From assembly GCF_001984215.1 (NCBI RefSeq), contig NZ_CP019420.1:434001-498000 (forward strand): 64,000 nt of DNA. The letters run 5' to 3'. The stretch is from Mycobacterium sp. MS1601 (lineage in GTDB: Bacteria; Actinomycetota; Actinomycetes; Mycobacteriales; Mycobacteriaceae). The notes beneath the pieces were generated by a model. The model was given only the letters and a program-made list of their open reading frames with translations. It had not been told where the DNA came from and did not search any database. The translations under genes were made by a program, and so were the position numbers. Below, in pieces: positions 55,178-64,000 of this stretch; the stretch's first letter is position 1; every line of letters starts with the position of its first letter.

Positions 55178-56644
55178 GTGCCAGCCCGAGTGATACGTGT
55201 GGTCTCGACCCTGATCGCCATCGCGATCGTGGCGGGGACCGGCGTCGCCTGGAGCACCATCCGGTCTTTCGAGGAGGGCATCAACCACATCAGCGCCGAG
55301 GCGCTCGGCGGTGGCGGCGAGGACGGCGCCATCGACATCCTGCTGGTGGGTGTGGACAGCCGGACCGACGCGCACGGCAACCCGCTGTCGCCGGAGGAGC
55401 TGGCGATGCTGCGGGCCGGCGACGACGTGGCCACCAATACCGACACCATCATCCTGGTCCGCATCCCCAACAACGGGAAGTCGGCCACCGCCATCTCCAT
55501 CCCGCGCGACTCCTACGTCGAGGCGCCGGGCCTGGGCAAGATGAAGATCAACGGCGTCTTCGGCCAGGTCAAGCTGGAGACCATGAAAGAGCTCATCGAG
55601 GTCCAGGGCATGGACCCGGTGGAGGGCGAAAAACGCGGCGTGGAAGCCGGCCGCGAACGGCTGATCGAGACGGTTGCCGATCTCACCGGTGTCACCGTGG
55701 ACCATTACGCCGAGGTCGGGCTGTTGGGCTTCTCCCTGATCACCGACGCCATCGGTGGCGTCGACGTGTGCCTCAAAGCCCCTGTCTACGAACCGCTTTC
55801 CGGCGCCGATTTCCCCGCCGGCTGGCAGCGCCTGGGCGGCCCGCAGGCGCTGAGCTTCGTCCGGCAGCGCCACGATCTGCCCCGCGGCGACCTGGACCGG
55901 GTGGTGCGCCAGCAGGTGGTGATGGCTTCCCTTGCCCACCAGGTGATCTCGGGCAAAACCCTGTCCAGTCCGGCCACACTGAGCCGGCTGCAGGATGCGG
56001 TGCACCGGTCGGTGGTGTTGTCCGACGGCTGGGACATCATGAGTTTCATCACCCAGCTACAGGAACTGGCCGCGGGCAGCGTGGCCTTCGCCACCATCCC
56101 GGTGCTCGACGAGGCCGGTTGGAGCGACGACGGCATGCAGAGCGTGGTGCGCATCGATCCCACCCAGGTCAAAGACTGGGTGACCAGCCTGCTCCAAGAC
56201 CAGGATCAGGGCAAGACCGAGGAACTGGCGTACTCGCCGGGCAAGACCACCGTCGAGGTGCTCAACGACACCGACATCAACGGACTGGCCTCCTCGGTGT
56301 CGGACGTGTTGACCGCCAAGGGTTTCCTGCCGGGCAACGTCGGCAACAACGAAGGTCCCCGGCCGCCGGCCAGCCAGGTGCTGGCCCGCAGCGTCGACGA
56401 CCTCGGCGCGCAGGCGGTGTCCGGCGAACTCGGTGACGTGCCCGTCGTGACCGACGAGACGCTGCCCGAGGGCACCGTGCGGGTGGTGCTCGCCGACGAC
56501 TACACCGGCCCCGGCTCGGGCCTGGAGTCCGACCCCGCGCTGCACGGCGACGTGATCTCACAGGCCGCGGGCCCGGTGACGGCGCCGCCACCGCCGTCGC
56601 CGATCCTGACCGCCGGGTCCGACGACCCGCAGTGCGTCAACTGA
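55178..56644 (+). CDS. LytR-CpsA-Psr family arabinogalactan-peptidoglycan ligase (Rv3267-like)
   Basis: The protein has 488 residues. One N-terminal membrane anchor (about 6-25) is followed by an extracytoplasmic LCP domain: IDILLVGVDSRTDAHG, AISIPRDSYVEAPGLGKMKI (in part; conserved Arg-Asp) and SFVRQRHDLPRGDLDR with catalytic Arg/Asp. A C-terminal LytR_C domain starts near TVEVLNDTDINGLA. Rv3267 (Lcp1) joins arabinogalactan to peptidoglycan in M. tuberculosis. GTG 55178. Its placement opposite wbbL-rmlD fits. Confidence 0.93.
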   Translation: MPARVIRVVSTLIAIAIVAGTGVAWSTIRSFEEGINHISAEALGGGGEDGAIDILLVGVDSRTDAHGNPLSPEELAMLRAGDDVATNTDTIILVRIPNNGKSATAISIPRDSYVEAPGLGKMKINGVFGQVKLETMKELIEVQGMDPVEGEKRGVEAGRERLIETVADLTGVTVDHYAEVGLLGFSLITDAIGGVDVCLKAPVYEPLSGADFPAGWQRLGGPQALSFVRQRHDLPRGDLDRVVRQQVVMASLAHQVISGKTLSSPATLSRLQDAVHRSVVLSDGWDIMSFITQLQELAAGSVAFATIPVLDEAGWSDDGMQSVVRIDPTQVKDWVTSLLQDQDQGKTEELAYSPGKTTVEVLNDTDINGLASSVSDVLTAKGFLPGNVGNNEGPRPPASQVLARSVDDLGAQAVSGELGDVPVVTDETLPEGTVRVVLADDYTGPGSGLESDPALHGDVISQAAGPVTAPPPPSPILTAGSDDPQCVN

Positions 56645-56646
56645 CC

Positions 56647-57360
56647 ATGGCCGCCACTGTTTCCGGCGCGGTACTGGACCCGCTGCTGCGCAGTGACCCG
56701 ATGGGGCCGCGCATCACCTTCTACGACGACGACACCGGTGAGCGCATCGAGCTGTCGACGGTGACGCTGGCCAACTGGGCAGCCAAGACCGCCAACCTGC
56801 TGCGCGACGAACTCGGCGCGGGCCCGGGTAGCCGGGTCGCGGTGCTGCTGCCTGCACACTGGCAGACCGCGGCGGTGGTGTTCGGGGTCTGGTGGATCGG
56901 CGCCGAGGTGGTCTTCGACGGTGACGCCGAGGTGGCACTGTGCACCGCCGACCGGTTGTCCGAGGCCGTTGCCGCGGTGGGCATGGGCGAGGTCGCGGTG
57001 CTGTCACTGGACCCGTTCGGCAAGCCGGTTCCGGATCTGCCCGTCGGTCTCACCGACTACGCCACCGCGGTACGGGTGCACGGTGACCAGATTGTGCCCG
57101 AGCAGGCCCCGGGCCCGGCACTGGACGGCCAGACCGTCGAGCAGGTACTCGCCGCCGCGAAGGCGGGCGCGCAGGCGCGGGGGTTGTCAGGAACAGACCG
57201 GGTGTGGTCCTGCGGTGCGTGGGACACCCCCGAGTTGCTGATCGCCAATCTGGTGGCGGTGTTCGCCGCGGGCGCGTCCCTGGTTCAGGTGGCCAACCCC
57301 GATCCGCAGGCCCAGCCGCACCGCCGCGATATGGAGAAGGTGACTGTCACCTTCGACTAG
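56647..57360 (+). CDS. TIGR03089-type conserved protein (Rv3268-like)
   Basis: The protein has 237 residues. It resembles only the N-terminal part of AMP-binding (acyl-CoA synthetase-like) enzymes: RITFYDDDTGERIELSTVTL, NWAAKTANLLRDELGAGPGS and LLPAHWQTAAVVFGVWW. The ATP/AMP-binding core and catalytic lysine are absent, so it is not an active ligase by itself. ATG 56647 lies 2 bp after the LCP gene, so they are co-transcribed. It corresponds to M. tuberculosis Rv3268. Confidence 0.85.
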   Translation: MAATVSGAVLDPLLRSDPMGPRITFYDDDTGERIELSTVTLANWAAKTANLLRDELGAGPGSRVAVLLPAHWQTAAVVFGVWWIGAEVVFDGDAEVALCTADRLSEAVAAVGMGEVAVLSLDPFGKPVPDLPVGLTDYATAVRVHGDQIVPEQAPGPALDGQTVEQVLAAAKAGAQARGLSGTDRVWSCGAWDTPELLIANLVAVFAAGASLVQVANPDPQAQPHRRDMEKVTVTFD

Positions 57361-57573
57361 TTGCTGTATCCACGCGAGCCGTCACACAAAGCCTGGTACA
57401 TCGAGGACAATCGCTGGTACAACAAAGTCAACGAGAAATCTCAGACTTCTGACTGGATTCGCCGGGCGTTGCCAGATATGTTACTGAACAGTTACGCGTG
57501 TTTGTTCCGTCAAACTGTCGGCGGGGTGGACACTAGGCAACAGCAGTTCCGTCGACGAAGCCGGAGAACCCCA

Positions 57574-57903
57574 ATGGTCACACCTGTGTTCGCCATCGCC
57601 GTGGCTGTGATGCTGGCTGTCTTGGGCCGGTTCACTCGCAGCCACCCCGCGTGGCATCTCAGCGTCCACGCCCGCTTCTACATGGGCGCCGGTTACCTGA
57701 GCTCTCTCATCGCCACCTACTTCTTCCTCGCCGACGGCGGCGCGTCGTGGGTGTTCGGCGCCGCCTGGGCTGTCGCAGCCGTGTCGATGTTCGGTGCGGG
57801 TTACCTCGCCTTGCTCGGCGTTGTGCGCAGGCAGCACGCAGCGGCACTCTCGATGGAGACCATCGAGGTCGACCAGGTGCAGCCGCAGAGTCACGGCTTC
57901 TGA
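57574..57903 (+). CDS. Small three-helix membrane protein
   Basis: The protein has 109 residues. Three hydrophobic segments are seen (VTPVFAIAVAVMLAVLG; YMGAGYLSSLIATYFFLA; WVFGAAWAVAAVSMFGAGYL in part), with a short hydrophilic tail. GGAG lies about 8 bases before ATG 57574. I do not recognise the family. The frame stays open upstream to 57361, but that region is lower in GC and looks like a 5' region. birA follows 18 bp downstream. Confidence 0.7.
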   Translation: MVTPVFAIAVAVMLAVLGRFTRSHPAWHLSVHARFYMGAGYLSSLIATYFFLADGGASWVFGAAWAVAAVSMFGAGYLALLGVVRRQHAAALSMETIEVDQVQPQSHGF

Positions 57904-57921
57904 CCGATAGGCTCGGGGGCC

Positions 57922-58710
57922 GTGAGCGCCGAGCCCCGATCTCCTCTTGATGTCACCACACTGCGCGACCTGCCCACCTGGCGCAGCGTCGACGTCGTGG
58001 ACGAAACCGGATCCACCAATGCCGACCTGTTGGCCAGGGCTGCTGCCGGCGAGGACATCGCGGGCAACGTCCTGCTGGCGGAGTACCAGAATTCGGGTCG
58101 CGGCAGGCATGGCCGCGCCTGGACGGCACCGCCGCGATCGCTGATCGCGATGTCGGTCGGTATAGGCACCGCCGGAGTGCCGCCGGACGCCTGGGGGTGG
58201 CTGCCGCTGCTGACCGGCGTCGCGGTGGTTGATGCCCTGGCGCGCAGCTGTTCGGTATCGGCGAAACTGAAGTGGCCCAATGACGTACTGGTGGGCGGCG
58301 GCAAGCTGGCCGGCATCCTGGCCGAGGTGGCGGCTCCCGCTCCGGTGATCGTGGTGGGCCTCGGCCTCAATGTGTCACTGTCAGCCGACGAAGCCCCGGA
58401 CCCCCGCGCGACGTCGCTGGCCATGCTGGGCAATTCGGCCGTCGACCGCACTGCGCTGGTAGCCGGGATTCTCGGGACGCTGGCCGACCGGGTGCGGCAG
58501 TGGCGTGCGGCCGGCGGCGCCGACGAGACCTTGATGCGCGACTACCGCACGCGCAGTTCGACTCTGGGAACCGAGGTACGCGCGCTGCTTCCGGGAGACA
58601 CCTCGCTGGTGGGCACGGCCACCGACATCGACGCCTTCGGCCGCCTGATCATCGACGACGGCAGTACCGTGACGACGGTGGCCGCCGGCGACATCACGCA
58701 CCTGCGGTGA
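57922..58710 (+). CDS. birA: Biotin-protein ligase BirA
   Basis: The protein has 262 residues. It attaches biotin to acyl-CoA carboxylase alpha subunits. The biotinyl-AMP loop is SGRGRHGRAW; KWPNDVLVGGGKLAGIL holds the catalytic Lys; LGLNVSL follows. There is no N-terminal DNA-binding domain, so it is a class I, non-regulatory enzyme. In M. tuberculosis birA (Rv3279c) lies next to accD5; here it is about 5 kb away, on the same strand as accD5 and upstream of fadE25. Confidence 0.95.
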   Translation: MSAEPRSPLDVTTLRDLPTWRSVDVVDETGSTNADLLARAAAGEDIAGNVLLAEYQNSGRGRHGRAWTAPPRSLIAMSVGIGTAGVPPDAWGWLPLLTGVAVVDALARSCSVSAKLKWPNDVLVGGGKLAGILAEVAAPAPVIVVGLGLNVSLSADEAPDPRATSLAMLGNSAVDRTALVAGILGTLADRVRQWRAAGGADETLMRDYRTRSSTLGTEVRALLPGDTSLVGTATDIDAFGRLIIDDGSTVTTVAAGDITHLR

Positions 58711-58726
58711 TTCGGGAAGTTTCAGT

Positions 58727-59893
58727 TCATTTCAAGAGGGCGCGGCTCATCACGACGCGCTGGATCTGATTGGTGCCCTCGTAGATCTGGGTGATCTTGG
58801 CGTCCCGCATCATCCGCTCGACGGGGAAGTCGACGGTGTAGCCCGCACCACCGAACAACTGCACCGCATCGGTGGTGACCTCCATCGCGATATCGGAAGC
58901 AAAGCACTTCGACGCCGCCGAGATGAAGCCGAGATTGCCCTCACCCCGCTCAGCCCGTGCCGCCGCGCTGTAGACCATCAACCGCGCCGCTTCGACCTTC
59001 ATCGCCATATCGGCGAGCATGAACTGCACACCCTGGAAATCCGAGATCGACTTCCCGAACTGCTTGCGGTCCTTGGTGTACTCGATCGCCGCGTCCAGCG
59101 CCCCCTGCGCAATCCCCACCGCCTGCGCACCGATGGTCGGACGAGTGTGATCCAACGTCGCCAACGCCGTCTTGAAACCAGTTCCCGGATCACCGATCAT
59201 GCGATCCCCGGAGACCCGGCAGTTCTCGAAATACAACTCCGTGGTCGGCGAACCCTTGATACCGAGTTTCTTTTCCTTCGGTCCGACGGTGAACCCCTCG
59301 TCATCGGCGTGCACAACAAACGCCGAGATACCGTTGGCGCCCTTGTCCGGATCGGTCACCGCCATCACCGTGTACCACGACGACTTACCACCATTGGTGA
59401 TCCACGCCTTGGCACCGTTGAGAATCCAACCGTCACCATCGGGCTTCGCCCGGGTCTTCATCCCCGCGGCATCCGAGCCCGCCTCGCGCTCGGACAGCGC
59501 GTACGACGCCATGGCGCCGTCCACCAAGTCCGGCAGCACCTTGTTCTTCAACTCCTCCGAGCCCCGCAGGATCAGGCCCATGGTGCCCAGCTTGTTCACC
59601 GCGGGAATCAACGACGCCGAAGCATCCACCCGCGCCACCTCTTCGATGACGATGCACGCCGCCACCGAATCCGCACCCTGGCCGCCGTACTCCTCGGGCA
59701 CATGCACCGCATTGAAACCCGAGGCGTTCAGCGCCTTGAGCGCCTCCTCCGGGAACCGTGAATGCTCGTCGACGTCAGCGGCGTACGGGGCGATCTCCTT
59801 CTCGGCCAGCCCACGGATAGCCGCGCGGAGCTCGACGTGCTCCTCCGGCAGCTGAAACAGATCGAATGACGGATTTCCGGCCCAACCAGCCAT
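58727..59893 (-). CDS. fadE25: Acyl-CoA dehydrogenase FadE25
   Basis: The protein has 388 residues. It has FAD-binding YALSEREAGSDAAGMKT and WITNGGKSSWY, and the catalytic Glu in IYEGTNQIQR near the C-terminus; LFGGAGYTVDFPVERMMRD is conserved. The placing of this Glu is that of short-chain or branched-chain acyl-CoA dehydrogenases. It corresponds to M. tuberculosis Rv3274c. It converges on birA with 16 bp between and lies downstream of purE. Confidence 0.95.
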   Translation of the reverse strand: MAGWAGNPSFDLFQLPEEHVELRAAIRGLAEKEIAPYAADVDEHSRFPEEALKALNASGFNAVHVPEEYGGQGADSVAACIVIEEVARVDASASLIPAVNKLGTMGLILRGSEELKNKVLPDLVDGAMASYALSEREAGSDAAGMKTRAKPDGDGWILNGAKAWITNGGKSSWYTVMAVTDPDKGANGISAFVVHADDEGFTVGPKEKKLGIKGSPTTELYFENCRVSGDRMIGDPGTGFKTALATLDHTRPTIGAQAVGIAQGALDAAIEYTKDRKQFGKSISDFQGVQFMLADMAMKVEAARLMVYSAAARAERGEGNLGFISAASKCFASDIAMEVTTDAVQLFGGAGYTVDFPVERMMRDAKITQIYEGTNQIQRVVMSRALLK

Positions 59894-59932
59894 GATGCCT
59901 CCCGGTACTTCGGTCGCTACTCGTCGGTAACG

Positions 59933-60454
59933 TTACTCGGTTCCTACAGTTCCCAGCAGCCGGTCCCGCAGCGCGGCGTCCTTTTTGAGGACCATCGCCT
60001 CGAGGTCCGCCTGGAACGCCACCATCCGGGCGCGCAGTCGCGGATCGGTGGCCCCGAGGATGCGCGCCGCCAGCAGTCCGGCGTTGCGGGCCCCGCCGAT
60101 CGACACCGTGGCCACCGGCACGCCGGCGGGCATCTGCACGATGGACAGCAGTGAGTCCATGCCGTCGAGGCGGGCCAGCGGCACCGGGACCCCGATGACG
60201 GGCAGTGGGGTGGCAGAGGCGACCATGCCGGGCAGGTGGGCAGCGCCGCCCGCCCCGGCGATGATGACCTCGATACCGCGGTCGGCGGCCGACTGGGCGT
60301 ACTCGAGCATGCGGCCCGGCGTGCGGTGCGCGGACACGACACCCACCTCGAACGCGATCTCGAACTCGGCCAGCGCCTCTGCGGCGTCGGACATCACCGT
60401 CCAGTCGCTGTCGCTGCCCATGATCAGCCCCACGCGCGCGCTGCTGCGGCTCAT
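59933..60454 (-). CDS. purE: N5-carboxyaminoimidazole ribonucleotide mutase
   Basis: The protein has 173 residues. It shows [22 protein letters not shown] (active-site His) and [12 protein letters not shown], the class I PurE signatures. It converts N5-CAIR to CAIR in purine synthesis. ATG 60454 starts 1 bp after the purK stop, so translation is coupled. It corresponds to Rv3275c. Confidence 0.96.
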   Translation of the reverse strand: MSRSSARVGLIMGSDSDWTVMSDAAEALAEFEIAFEVGVVSAHRTPGRMLEYAQSAADRGIEVIIAGAGGAAHLPGMVASATPLPVIGVPVPLARLDGMDSLLSIVQMPAGVPVATVSIGGARNAGLLAARILGATDPRLRARMVAFQADLEAMVLKKDAALRDRLLGTVGTE

Positions 60455-60455
60455 G

Positions 60456-61655
60456 TCAGTGCCCTTCCCATCCGTCGGTCCATTCGGCGTGCGACAACCA
60501 ATGTGCCGCGCGGTTGGCGCGTTCCCTGATGCCCGCGGGGTCGTCGCCCGGCGCACCGACGATGTTGACGTGTCCCAGCTTTCGGCCCGCTCGCTCGCTC
60601 TTGCCGTACATGTGCACCTTCGCCTCGGGCATGCGGCCAAACAGGTGGTGTATCCGCTCGTCGACACTCATCTGCGGAATCTCCGGGGCGCCAAGCACAT
60701 TGGCCATCACTGTCACCGGGGCCAGGGCCGCGGTGTCTCCCAGCGGGTAGTCCAGCACCGCACGCAGGTGCTGCTCGAACTGACTGGTCACCGAGCCGTC
60801 CATGGTCCAGTGCCCGGAATTGTGTGGCCGCATTGCCAATTCGTTCACCAGCAGGGCGCCGTCGAGGGTTTCGAACAACTCGACAGCCAGCACCCCCACC
60901 ACGCCCAGTTCACTGGCCAGGCGCAGCCCGAGTTCCTGGGCTGCGGCACCCAACCCGGCGGGCAGGTCCTGTGCGGGCGCGATCACCTCGACGCAGATCC
61001 CGTTGCGCTGCACCGTCTCCACCACCTGCCAGGCGGCCCCCTGCCCGAACGGTGAGCGGGCCACCAGGGCGGCCAATTCGCGCCGCATGGCGACCTTCTC
61101 CTCGATCATCACCGGTACCCCGTCGGCCAGGTACTTCTCGGCGATGGCGCGGGCCTCGTCGGGCGAATCGGCCATCAACACCCCGCGGCCGTCGTACCCG
61201 CCTCGTACCGTCTTGAGCACAGCGGAGCCGCCGACCTCGCGGGCGAAAGCCGCGGCGTCCTCAGCGGTGTCCACGGCGGAGAATCGCGGCACCGGAGCAC
61301 CCAGCGCGCTCAGCTTGCGGCGCATCAGGAGCTTGTCCTGCGCGTGCACCAACGCCTGCGGCGGCGGAGCCACGTTCACACCGTCGGCCACCAGCTTGTC
61401 CAGCATTTCGGTGGGTACGTGCTCATGGTCGAAGGTGAGCGCCGTGGCTCCGGAGGCCGCGCGCTTGAGGGCGTCGAAGTCGGTGTGGGACCCCAGCACC
61501 ACGTCGGGGCTGACCTGAGCGGCGGGATCGCGCTCGTCAACAGCCAGTACACGCAGCGTCTGCCCGAGGGCGATCGCGGCTTGGTGGGTCATCCGGGCCA
61601 ACTGGCCGCCACCGATCATGGCGACCACCGGCGCATTCTGCGAAGATCTCGGCAC
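60456..61655 (-). CDS. purK: N5-carboxyaminoimidazole ribonucleotide synthase
   Basis: The protein has 399 residues with an ATP-grasp fold. It begins [16 protein letters not shown] site parts are [14 protein letters not shown] and [31 protein letters not shown] carries the metal Glu/Asn. It uses ATP and bicarbonate to make N5-CAIR for PurE. GTG 61655. It is divergent from the GtrA gene. Confidence 0.96.
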   Translation of the reverse strand: MPRSSQNAPVVAMIGGGQLARMTHQAAIALGQTLRVLAVDERDPAAQVSPDVVLGSHTDFDALKRAASGATALTFDHEHVPTEMLDKLVADGVNVAPPPQALVHAQDKLLMRRKLSALGAPVPRFSAVDTAEDAAAFAREVGGSAVLKTVRGGYDGRGVLMADSPDEARAIAEKYLADGVPVMIEEKVAMRRELAALVARSPFGQGAAWQVVETVQRNGICVEVIAPAQDLPAGLGAAAQELGLRLASELGVVGVLAVELFETLDGALLVNELAMRPHNSGHWTMDGSVTSQFEQHLRAVLDYPLGDTAALAPVTVMANVLGAPEIPQMSVDERIHHLFGRMPEAKVHMYGKSERAGRKLGHVNIVGAPGDDPAGIRERANRAAHWLSHAEWTDGWEGH

Positions 61656-61759
61656 ACCATCATGGTGTCATGGCCGTCCCGGTCGCCGTACCGCCGGTGA
61701 GCAGCGCCGATGATCGACGATTACCCAGCGCCCAGCAGCGCTCCGTACACTCCCTCTTT

Positions 61760-62446
61760 ATGTCCTTCGCTGATGCAACGATCGCGCGGCTTCCCCGTCC
61801 GATCCGTCCCTTCACCGAACGGCATCACGAACTCATCAAGTTCGCCATCGTCGGTGCCACGACGTTCGTCATCGACTCGGCGATCTTCTTCACCCTCAAG
61901 CTGACGGTGCTCGACACCAAGCCGGTGACCGCCAAGATCATCGCGGGCATCGTCGCGGTGATCGCCTCCTACATCCTCAATAGGGAATGGAGCTTCCGCG
62001 ACCGCGGTGGACGGGAGCGCCACCACGAGGCCCTGCTGTTCTTCGGGGTGAGCGCGGTGGGCGTGATCCTGTCGATGGCACCGCTGTGGATCTCCAGTTA
62101 CGTGCTGATGCTCCGGGTGCCGATGGTGTCGTTGACCATCGAGAACATCGCCGACTTCATCTCTGCCTACATCATCGGCAACCTGCTGCAGATGGCCTTC
62201 AGGTTCTGGGCGTTCCGCCGCTTCGTGTTCCCCGACGAGTTCGCGCGCAACCCGGAGAAGGCTCTGGAATCCACGCTCACCGGTGGTGGTATCGCCGAAG
62301 CACTCGAGGACGAATACGAGCTGCGGCACGGCCTCGCGGCCGATCAGACCGACAACAGCACGGTGACACCGCTGCGCCCGGTCCGCCCCGGCCTGCCGGA
62401 TCAGCTGGGCGATTCCTCCGCCCCCAGGGTGTCGAAGACCTCGTGA
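61760..62446 (+). CDS. GtrA-family membrane protein (Rv3277-like)
   Basis: The protein has 228 residues with four membrane segments and a hydrophilic tail of about 75 residues. FAIVGATTFVIDSAIFFTL and SYILNREWSFRD are GtrA/DPMS-type hallmarks; such proteins help flip or anchor polyprenyl-linked sugars. ATG 61760 is chosen because TACACT (61746-61751) is well placed as a -10 box for a leaderless start; ATG 61670 is an alternative that adds 30 low-complexity residues. It overlaps the next gene convergently by 46 bp. Confidence 0.85.
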   Translation: MSFADATIARLPRPIRPFTERHHELIKFAIVGATTFVIDSAIFFTLKLTVLDTKPVTAKIIAGIVAVIASYILNREWSFRDRGGRERHHEALLFFGVSAVGVILSMAPLWISSYVLMLRVPMVSLTIENIADFISAYIIGNLLQMAFRFWAFRRFVFPDEFARNPEKALESTLTGGGIAEALEDEYELRHGLAADQTDNSTVTPLRPVRPGLPDQLGDSSAPRVSKTS

Positions 62447-62919
62447 TACAGCAGCGAGTGGACCTGCTCCACTCGCGGGATGTCGTAGAACTCCAGCGGG
62501 TCCTGTGACGCCGACTCGATGATCAGCGTGCCGGTGCGCAGGATGCGATCCAGTAGTCCGTGCCGGAACTCCACACTGTTGACCCTGGCCAGCGGGATGT
62601 CGATGCCACTGCGGGTGATCAGGCCGTGCCGGAACATCACCCGGCGGTCGGTGATCACGAAATGGGTGGTCCACCAGTTCAGGAAGGGCCACACCGTCAG
62701 CCAACCCACCAGGATCAGCCACACGGCGCCGATGACCACGGAGACGACGGTCTTGGCGGCGGATTCCCAGTCGGTGTTGGTCACCACTGCGGCGCCGAAC
62801 GCCGCCAGGGCGGTGGTGACCAACAGCACGAGAATCGGGCCTGTCAGCCGCTTCCAGTGTGGATGCCGGTGCAGCACCACACGCTCGTCTTTGGCCAGGA
62901 CGTTATCGGGATAACCCAC
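62401..62919 (-). CDS. PH-domain (bacterial DUF304) membrane protein (Rv3278c-like)
   Basis: The protein has 172 residues. Two membrane segments (about 26-46 and 58-80) are followed by a bacterial PH-like domain: THFVITDRRVMFRHGLITRSG, then LARVNSVEFRHGLLDRILRTGTL (in part). It begins MGYPDNVLAKDERVVLHRHPHWK, as in M. tuberculosis Rv3278c. The function is unknown. Confidence 0.88.
   Translation of the reverse strand: MGYPDNVLAKDERVVLHRHPHWKRLTGPILVLLVTTALAAFGAAVVTNTDWESAAKTVVSVVIGAVWLILVGWLTVWPFLNWWTTHFVITDRRVMFRHGLITRSGIDIPLARVNSVEFRHGLLDRILRTGTLIIESASQDPLEFYDIPRVEQVHSLLYHEVFDTLGAEESPS

Positions 62920-64000
<1,081 letters not shown>

Overview
The window is a high-GC actinobacterial chromosome segment and almost certainly comes from a mycobacterium, probably an environmental, fast-growing species. 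The markers are secA1, mtrA-mtrB-lpqB, whiB2, fbiA-fbiB, the desA3/reductase pair, wbbL-rmlD, fadE25 and accD5. From memory, the backbone follows the M. tuberculosis Rv3226c-Rv3280 order. No rRNA, tRNA, transposase or CRISPR array was found.

Layout. 1-2.7 kb: a truncated BMP-type ABC substrate-binding lipoprotein divergent from a GntR regulator, then a methyltransferase. 2.7-11.8 kb: SRAP DNA-protein crosslink protein, aroA, rsgA, htpG, the stearoyl-CoA desaturase DesA3 with its oxidoreductase, and ppk2. 12-20.5 kb: BCCT transporter, WS/DGAT-like acyltransferase, secA1 with an Rv3235-like partner, ribosome hibernation factor, ComF-like phosphoribosyltransferase. 20.5-25.1 kb: an accessory operon described below. 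25.2-29.4 kb: lpqB-mtrB-mtrA envelope signalling operon. 29.6-32.3 kb: an inserted alpha/beta hydrolase, TetR regulator and DUF222-HNH protein that separate mtrA from tmk. 33-43.6 kb: heme-binding-like protein, secreted lipase, sahH, an apparently inserted MFS gene, the alkB-rubA-rubB-tetR alkane hydroxylase operon, amino acid permease and a FAD oxidoreductase. 43.7-57.4 kb: mannose and rhamnose donor synthesis and cell-wall linkage (manA, Rv3256c-like, manB, GDP-mannose pyrophosphorylase, wbbL, rmlD, LCP ligase), whiB2 and coenzyme F420 synthesis (fbiA, fbiB). 57.5-64 kb: birA, fadE25, purE-purK, GtrA and PH-domain membrane proteins, and the start of accD5.

The most interesting region is 20.5-25.1 kb (minus strand), between the ComF-like gene and lpqB. 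Two WXG100 proteins (EsxF/EsxE-like) precede an 887-residue protein. Its N-terminal half resembles the M. tuberculosis CpnT channel domain, but it ends in an R-S-E class ADP-ribosyltransferase domain instead of the CpnT NAD glycohydrolase. A probable immunity gene follows, then a second, stand-alone ADP-ribosyltransferase-like gene and a broken small gene. This looks like a CpnT-type type VII toxin locus with a swapped warhead.

Other structure not explained by genes: paired operator palindromes for desA3 and its reductase, operator pairs for the GntR and TetR systems, a small family of 42-56 bp dispersed repeats, and 18-bp direct repeats flanking the MFS gene next to a remnant of the neighbouring TetR gene end.
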